Origin: a bacterium
GTDB taxonomy: Bacteria > Patescibacteria > ABY1 > BM507 > VMTK01
Direction of reading: 5' to 3'
Assembly: GCA_030641105.1 (NCBI GenBank)
Contig: DAOWHZ010000089.1
Coordinates: 1-9,505, forward strand
DNA: 9,505 bases
Positions 6,197-9,505 of the stretch are shown here, in pieces (positions within the stretch are counted from its first letter, which is position 1; each line of letters opens with the position of its first letter). The notes under the pieces are model-generated. The model was not told where the DNA came from, did no database searches, and saw only the letters and a program-made list of their open reading frames with translations. Both the position numbers and the translations under genes were made by a program.

Positions 6197-6205
6197 TGCT
6201 ATAAT
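6197..6205 (+). promoter_or_regulatory. extended -10 promoter of the CBASS operon
   Basis: TGCTATAAT (TG-N-TATAAT, hexamer 6200-6205) is a perfect extended -10 in the only gap between the restriction and CBASS modules. No good -35 box exists at 17 bases. A start near 6212 gives a leader of about 34 nt to ATG 6246. The gap suggests the two modules are separate transcription units. Confidence 0.6.
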
Positions 6206-6245
6206 TATAAATATAATTAATAAGTTTAGATTTCGTTAATTTTAT

Positions 6246-7226
6246 ATGACTCAAACATACATTCAACATCAAGACATAAAAAATTTTGCTGAAAAAAAGG
6301 TTAATCTACCCAGCGAACATGTTAAGAAATACCGCGATCGTATTAAAAAATTATGCGATGATCTTGCGCAATATATTAATGATAACCCGGATTATGATTT
6401 GATAAAAATGCTTCATTCGGGTAGTTTGGCAAAAGGAACCGCCCTAAGAACTATAAATGATTTAGATGTTGCGGTATACATAAAGAAGTCTGACTCTTTA
6501 GCAGAAGGAACAGAATTACTTGAATGGCTTAAGGAGAGATTGCACGAGGTTTATCCTACATTAAAAGACGACCAAATAAAAATACCCACCGGAGCGCATT
6601 GTGTTGCTATTGAATTTAAAAGTGAAGGTATTCCTGATGTAGATGTTGTACCTGTTATATATGAGGGTGATAAAAACGACATGGGTTATTTGACGACTAA
6701 ATCGACTGGGGAAAGAGTTTTAACAAGCATACCGATGCACCTTGAATTTATAAATAAAAGAAAATTAACACAGCCGACCGACTATGCTCAAGTTGTGCGC
6801 TTGCTTAAATGGTGGATAAAAACAAAAGAAGAGGAAGATTCTTCTTTTAAATTTAAGTCATTTATGGCGGAATTAATCTGTGCTCACTTAACAGATAAAG
6901 GCCTTAACATGTCAAATTATATCCATGCGTTGGAGCAAATATTCAAATACATTATTGAGAGCAATCTAGGTAAAAGAATACATTTTACAGATTTTTATGC
7001 AGTTGATAAATTACCAGAACAAACCGATGCAGTAATTGAGATATTTGATCCTGTTAATCCTGATAATATTATTACGGACAAATATAACAACGCGCATAGA
7101 GATAGAATTGTTAATGCCGCTATTGATGCGTTTGATGCAATTACTGGGGCACATTATGCCGAGCAAGAGAGAGCTATCGATTTGTGGAAATCTATATTTG
7201 GACCAACCTTTAATATTAATTTATGA
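6246..7226 (+). CDS. cdnC: CBASS CD-NTase (CdnC-like oligonucleotide cyclase)
   Basis: 326 residues. CD-NTases make cyclic oligonucleotide second messengers on phage infection. The polymerase-beta-like core is clear: HSGSLAKGTAL (57-67), NDLDVAVYI (71-79; Asp72 and Asp74 metal ligands) and PDVDVVPVIY (130-139; Asp133 the likely third acid). The start IKNFAEKKVNLP, the block TSIPMHLEFI, the helix RFKSFM-type segment FKFKSFMAELICAHL and the C-terminal IFDPVNPDNI strongly recall the E. coli MS115-1 CdnC enzyme, which makes cyclic tri-AMP and is activated by a HORMA protein; product identity here is inference from that likeness. Its stop overlaps the HORMA start (ATGA at 7223-7226), showing translational coupling. 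All catalytic residues are present and the length is normal. Confidence 0.93.
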   Translation: MTQTYIQHQDIKNFAEKKVNLPSEHVKKYRDRIKKLCDDLAQYINDNPDYDLIKMLHSGSLAKGTALRTINDLDVAVYIKKSDSLAEGTELLEWLKERLHEVYPTLKDDQIKIPTGAHCVAIEFKSEGIPDVDVVPVIYEGDKNDMGYLTTKSTGERVLTSIPMHLEFINKRKLTQPTDYAQVVRLLKWWIKTKEEEDSSFKFKSFMAELICAHLTDKGLNMSNYIHALEQIFKYIIESNLGKRIHFTDFYAVDKLPEQTDAVIEIFDPVNPDNIITDKYNNAHRDRIVNAAIDAFDAITGAHYAEQERAIDLWKSIFGPTFNINL

Positions 7227-7723
7227 CATATTCTTATACAACTTCATACACTTTTACAATTACAAGCGCAAGATACCTTGCGTCAAAAGTTGCTACGGAT
7301 TTAAGACAAATGCAATTATTTTATGGGCGACCAAGCGATTATGAAATAACAAATTTTATTGAAGAGTTAGTAATTCTGATGCTGGGCGGCTGGCTTAAAT
7401 CAATTACATACGGTTTTAAGCGTAGTGATTATTGGGTTGTAGCATTAGAGTATAAAATGTTTTTAGGGTCTATCCGGGCATCCGACGATAATGCAGGTAG
7501 GGTCAAATATGGTATCAACATAAGTGGAGCAAGTTGGTATTCTATATTAACCAACAGTGCTTCATTTTATAGTTTATCACCAACTCAGAGGGCACAGATA
7601 GATCAATCACTACCTATTAGGCGAACTATTGGCGGTGCCCCACAAATTAGAACAAGCAATTTGATTGGCGATAAATATTATTCAAGAGATGGTGGAGCAC
7701 TTCAAAGGCGAATTATTTACTAA
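7223..7723 (+). CDS. cap7: bacterial HORMA-domain protein of CBASS (Cap7-like)
   Basis: 166 residues. In type III CBASS, HORMA proteins sense phage by closing around a peptide motif; the closed form binds and activates the CD-NTase. The N-terminal YSYTTSYTFTITSARYLASK resembles the opening strand and first helix of known bacterial HORMA proteins (E. coli MS115-1 Cap7 begins with a very similar YSYTHSVT segment). The C-terminal third (about 135-166, rich in Arg, Gly and Tyr) would be the mobile safety belt. Sequence conservation in this family is low, so much of the assignment rests on context: it overlaps the CD-NTase by 4 bases and precedes a TRIP13-like ATPase by 11 bases, the standard order. 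No catalytic residues are expected. I did not find a clear closure motif elsewhere in the operon. Start ATG 7223 is fixed by the overlap. Confidence 0.85.
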   Translation: MTYSYTTSYTFTITSARYLASKVATDLRQMQLFYGRPSDYEITNFIEELVILMLGGWLKSITYGFKRSDYWVVALEYKMFLGSIRASDDNAGRVKYGINISGASWYSILTNSASFYSLSPTQRAQIDQSLPIRRTIGGAPQIRTSNLIGDKYYSRDGGALQRRIIY

Positions 7724-7734
7724 ATAATAAAAAT

Positions 7735-8669
7735 ATGACATCAAATGAATTATTCGAAGAAATAATTGAATTACCTAGCCCTGAAGAAGAAAAAAGATAT
7801 TCTGAACTCGTCGGGCTGGATGATATAAAAACAACACTTAACAAAGAGGCAAGCATATTACTTAATCCCGAATTACTGTCTAAGTGGAGCAAAAAAAATT
7901 ACAAAAAAGAGATTAAATTATTGGATTTTTTTAGAAATCGTTTTCATTTTTTTATTTTTGCGGGAGATATTGGAACAGGTAAGACTACATTAGCAGAGAG
8001 TTTTGGCGATCGCATTTCCAGAGAAGAAAAAATGCCTTTATATTTATATAGACTAAGTTTAAAAACGAGAGGAACGGGAGCGGTCGGTGAAATGACAAGA
8101 TTAATTTCAGGGGCGTTTGAGGAAGTAAAAAAATTGCTCAAAGAGGATATAGAAAAGGCAAAAAACCAAGCTCTGCAGTTATATTATTAATTGATGAAGC
8201 GGACGCGCTTGCTCAATCTAGAGAATTAACACAAATGCATCATGAAGACCGTGCAGGAGTGAATGCTTTGATCAGAGGCATAGATGTATTATCTAATTCA
8301 GATTTACCAGTTATTGTTTTGATGTGTACAAATAGATATGATTCCATAGATCCGGCCATCAAGCGTCGAGCTGTTGATGTATTTATTTTTAAAAGACCGA
8401 ACGATGAGCAAAGAAAGTTTATTTTAGAATCAAGTTTATTTGATGCAGACATCACGGAAGAAAAAATTGATAAATTAACTGTCTTAACTGGCCCCAATAC
8501 TGAATCGGGAAAAGAATATGGCTATACATATTCAGATATAATTCAAAAGTTATTACCAAAAATACTAATCGACGCTTATCCGGATAAAAAAATAAATATA
8601 GGAGATATTGAAAAAATTATTAAAGAAAGCCCGCCCACTCCTCCGTTCTCGGAAAACGATAACAATTAA
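7735..8669 (+). CDS. cap6: TRIP13/Pch2-like AAA+ ATPase of CBASS (Cap6-like), read in two frames
   Basis: TRIP13-type ATPases form hexamers that unfold the N-terminus of closed HORMA and so switch the CD-NTase off. The first frame (7735-8190, 151 codons) has YSELVGLDDIKTTL (N-terminal AAA signature) and Walker A GDIGTGKTT (77-85). The rest is in the -1 frame: VILLIDEADALAQSRE (Walker B, 8178-8225), ALIRGID, then the sensor-1 strand VLMCTNR, DPAIKRRA (arginine fingers) and a C-terminal lid ending at 8669. Joined by a -1 shift at 8160-8166 the product is 311 residues, the normal length, with every AAA+ motif present. The zero frame stops at 8188-8190 before Walker B, so that product alone cannot hydrolyse ATP. 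Whether the shift is programmed, a mutation or a homopolymer error is open. ATG 7735 follows HORMA by 11 bases. Confidence 0.88.
8141..8217 (+). promoter_or_regulatory. candidate -1 frameshift signal in the TRIP13 gene
   Basis: The two reading frames meet at A_AAA_AAC (8160-8166), correctly phased with the zero frame (GCA AAA AAC). An SD-like AGAGGA (8142-8147) lies 12 bases upstream, within the distance known to stimulate dnaX frameshifting. A hairpin at 8190-8217 (ATTGA and AAGCG pairing with CGCTT and TCAAT, GACG loop, one 2x2 internal loop) lies 23 bases downstream, further than the usual 5-9. The zero-frame TAA is at 8188-8190. Inserting one A into the A6 run would also restore the frame. 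Confidence 0.45.
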
Positions 8670-8693
8670 TAATGTAATAAATAATAATTAATT

Positions 8694-8704
8694 AAAAGGA
8701 GGGG
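8694..8704 (+). promoter_or_regulatory. strong Shine-Dalgarno-like sequence with no nearby start codon
   Basis: AAAAGGAGGGG contains the full AGGAGG anti-SD complement, in a genome stretch where the other genes have none. The next ATG in any useful position is 8742, about 38 bases away, and there is no ATG, GTG or TTG within 15 bases. It may be a ribosome standby site for the effector gene, or unrelated to translation. Confidence 0.5.
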
Positions 8705-8741
8705 AAATTATAAACATACTTATTATCTTAACTTTAAACAT

Positions 8742-9254
8742 ATGGATAAATTTTTATTATTTATGGATATTCTTGGGTATATAAGCACAATTTTAGTAAT
8801 ATTTATCATTATTGCTGGAATAATCGCATGGCTTAAAGGTATTATTCCAGTTTTATTTAGGTTAGGTCTTGGTTTAGCACGAAGAAAGATTGTAGTCTTT
8901 GCAAAAAATGACAACCTGATTAGTTTAAAGAGCATGCTCTCTGATTCAAAATTATTTAACAAAAAAAATATTATTGATATAACAAAAAAAGATGATTTTG
9001 GGAAGTCTGAAAATAAAACATTATTTTTAGTGAATTATCACGATTGGGATGAAAATGATATTAAGGCCATATTGGACAAAAAAATTGATGGTGCCTCTTT
9101 AATAGTGTATGCCCCACAAAGTCTAGGTTTTATATCTAAAGACATAATGACTATATTGAATGAAGAACGTAATGTTGTTGTAACTAATTTTAGAGGAAGA
9201 CTTCTCAACGATATTGTTGTTTCATTAATCACAACAAGTTATAGTAGAAATTAG
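8742..9254 (+). CDS. membrane-anchored putative CBASS effector
   Basis: 170 residues that I do not recognise as a named Cap effector. The N-terminus has a strongly hydrophobic segment (residues 9-31, LGYISTILVIFIIIAGIIAWL core) and a second short hydrophobic stretch (33-45) that ends in the basic ARRK, placing the rest in the cytoplasm. The soluble part (48-170) alternates strands and helices like a Rossmann-type domain: KIVVFAK, TLFLVNYHDW, ASLIVYAP, NVVVTNF, then RGRLLNDIVVSLITTSY. No nuclease, TIR, phospholipase or SAVED motif is visible. As the last CBASS gene, in the place held by NucC in the E. coli CdnC operon, it probably acts as the killing effector, with the alpha/beta domain sensing the nucleotide and the membrane segment doing damage; this is inference. 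It starts 72 bases after the TRIP13 stop, behind a remote SD. Confidence 0.7.
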   Translation: MDKFLLFMDILGYISTILVIFIIIAGIIAWLKGIIPVLFRLGLGLARRKIVVFAKNDNLISLKSMLSDSKLFNKKNIIDITKKDDFGKSENKTLFLVNYHDWDENDIKAILDKKIDGASLIVYAPQSLGFISKDIMTILNEERNVVVTNFRGRLLNDIVVSLITTSYSRN

Positions 9255-9295
9255 TAAGTTCAGTAATGTTAAATATCATTCATTAAAAAAATAAA

Positions 9296-9454
9296 ATGAG
9301 TATAAAAAAATCAATCATCTATGTCCGCGTATCCTCCAAAGAACAAAAACCATCCTGCGCTCTTTAGCTTCGCTAATAAGCTTCGGACGGCAAGCAGGAG
9401 GGCTACTCAATCCCAGCGCAAAAAAAATTGCTTCAGGAATATATTGAATCTCAT
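9296..9454 (+). pseudogene. serine recombinase, N-terminal remnant
   Basis: ATG 9296 opens KKSIIYVRVSSKEQ, the N-terminal strand and catalytic-serine loop (Ser in VRVSS) of resolvase/invertase-type serine recombinases. After KEQ (to 9346) about 51 bases of palindromic DNA with TAG (9365-9367) and TAATAA (9374-9379) intervene. The same frame then resumes as EGYSIPAQKKLLQEYIESH (9398-9454), the usual continuation of a large serine recombinase. From 9455 the resemblance stops and the 17-bp tRNA-Ser repeat follows. So only about the first 35 family residues remain and they are interrupted by in-frame stops. It cannot encode an active enzyme; it is probably the decayed remains of the integrase of this island or of a neighbouring element. 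Confidence 0.8.
9353..9399. repeat. 47-bp palindromic insertion inside the recombinase remnant
   Basis: TCCTGC (9353-9358) and GCAGGA (9394-9399) are inverted. Inside are a small hairpin TTAGC-TTC-GCTAA (9364-9376) and a second pairing GCTT/AAGC (9380-9383 with 9392-9395). The block is richer in GC than its surroundings, holds stops in the recombinase frame, and leaves the downstream frame unchanged. It looks like a small non-autonomous palindromic element. Confidence 0.65.
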
Positions 9455-9467
9455 ACAAAAAACCCTT

Positions 9468-9484
9468 CGCTCTGGCACCCTTCC
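9468..9484. repeat. right copy of 17-bp direct repeat (putative att core)
   Basis: CGCTCTGGCACCCTTCC, identical to 1994-2010. Only the first 17 nt of tRNA-Ser are present; the sequence to the left does not continue as a tRNA. This would be the right end of the island, with 9485 onward being DNA that originally lay upstream of tRNA-Ser. Confidence 0.75.
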
Positions 9485-9505
9485 AAAATAATTAAATTAA
9501 ATGTC

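Noticed and set aside
7036..7344. Plus-strand open frame of 102 codons over the CD-NTase/HORMA junction
   Set aside because: Lies out of frame over two well-supported coupled genes and has a low-complexity Leu/Ile-rich composition typical of a shadow frame.
8235..8669. Second part of the TRIP13 gene as an independent gene starting at ATG 8235
   Set aside because: That start would leave out Walker B, which is encoded in the same frame just upstream (8178-8201); no ribosome site precedes it. It is the continuation of one gene.
9255..9295. Terminator after the effector gene
   Set aside because: The gap is AT-rich with only a weak AATG/CATT pairing and no GC stem followed by a T run.
1..9505. 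CRISPR array
   Set aside because: No regularly spaced direct repeats were found; the only repeats are the tRNA-end duplication and inverted repeats described above.

Overview
This window is AT-rich (GC roughly one third), gene-dense DNA from a small bacterial genome. Most start codons have no Shine-Dalgarno sequence, there are many ATG starts a few bases after the previous stop, and tRNA 3' ends carry no encoded CCA. The overall look suggests a Candidate Phyla Radiation (Patescibacteria) bacterium. That placement is an inference from style, not from a marker gene; UGA is used as a normal stop codon.

Chromosomal backbone (about 1-2010, all on the minus strand): the N-terminal 343 codons of recG; a terminator; a histidine-phosphatase family gene with a damaged RHG motif; then a tRNA cluster. 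The cluster holds an intact tRNA-Arg(GCG), an intact tRNA-Ser(UGA) with its terminator, and the two halves of another tRNA-like gene. Those halves lie on either side of tRNA-Arg and carry a 12-bp GC-rich inverted repeat where they break.

Genomic island (about 2011-9484, plus strand): the first 17 nt of tRNA-Ser (1994-2010) are repeated exactly at 9468-9484. Between the copies is an accessory block of about 7.5 kb, so this looks like an element inserted at the 5' end of tRNA-Ser. From left to right it has: a remnant of an Excalibur-type domain; a strong promoter; an XRE regulator; a DUF262/HNH (GmrSD-like) nuclease; a type II restriction endonuclease with a beta-class DNA methyltransferase; then a second defence module with its own extended -10 promoter. 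That second module is a type III-like CBASS operon: a CdnC-like CD-NTase, a HORMA protein, a TRIP13/Pch2-like AAA+ ATPase and a small membrane-anchored protein that is the likely effector. The right end has the N-terminus of a serine recombinase, broken by a stop-containing palindromic insertion and cut off near the right repeat.

How the genes probably work together: the restriction-modification pair and the DUF262 nuclease attack foreign DNA directly. In CBASS, HORMA binding to a phage peptide would switch on the CD-NTase, TRIP13 would remodel HORMA to switch it off, and the nucleotide signal would act on the membrane protein.

The most notable observations are: the TRIP13 gene is in two frames joined exactly at an A_AAA_AAC heptamer, with an upstream SD-like sequence and a downstream hairpin (programmed -1 frameshift, mutation or sequencing error); a membrane protein with a predicted alpha/beta domain occupies the effector position; and a tRNA-like gene is split around another tRNA by a GC-rich inverted repeat.
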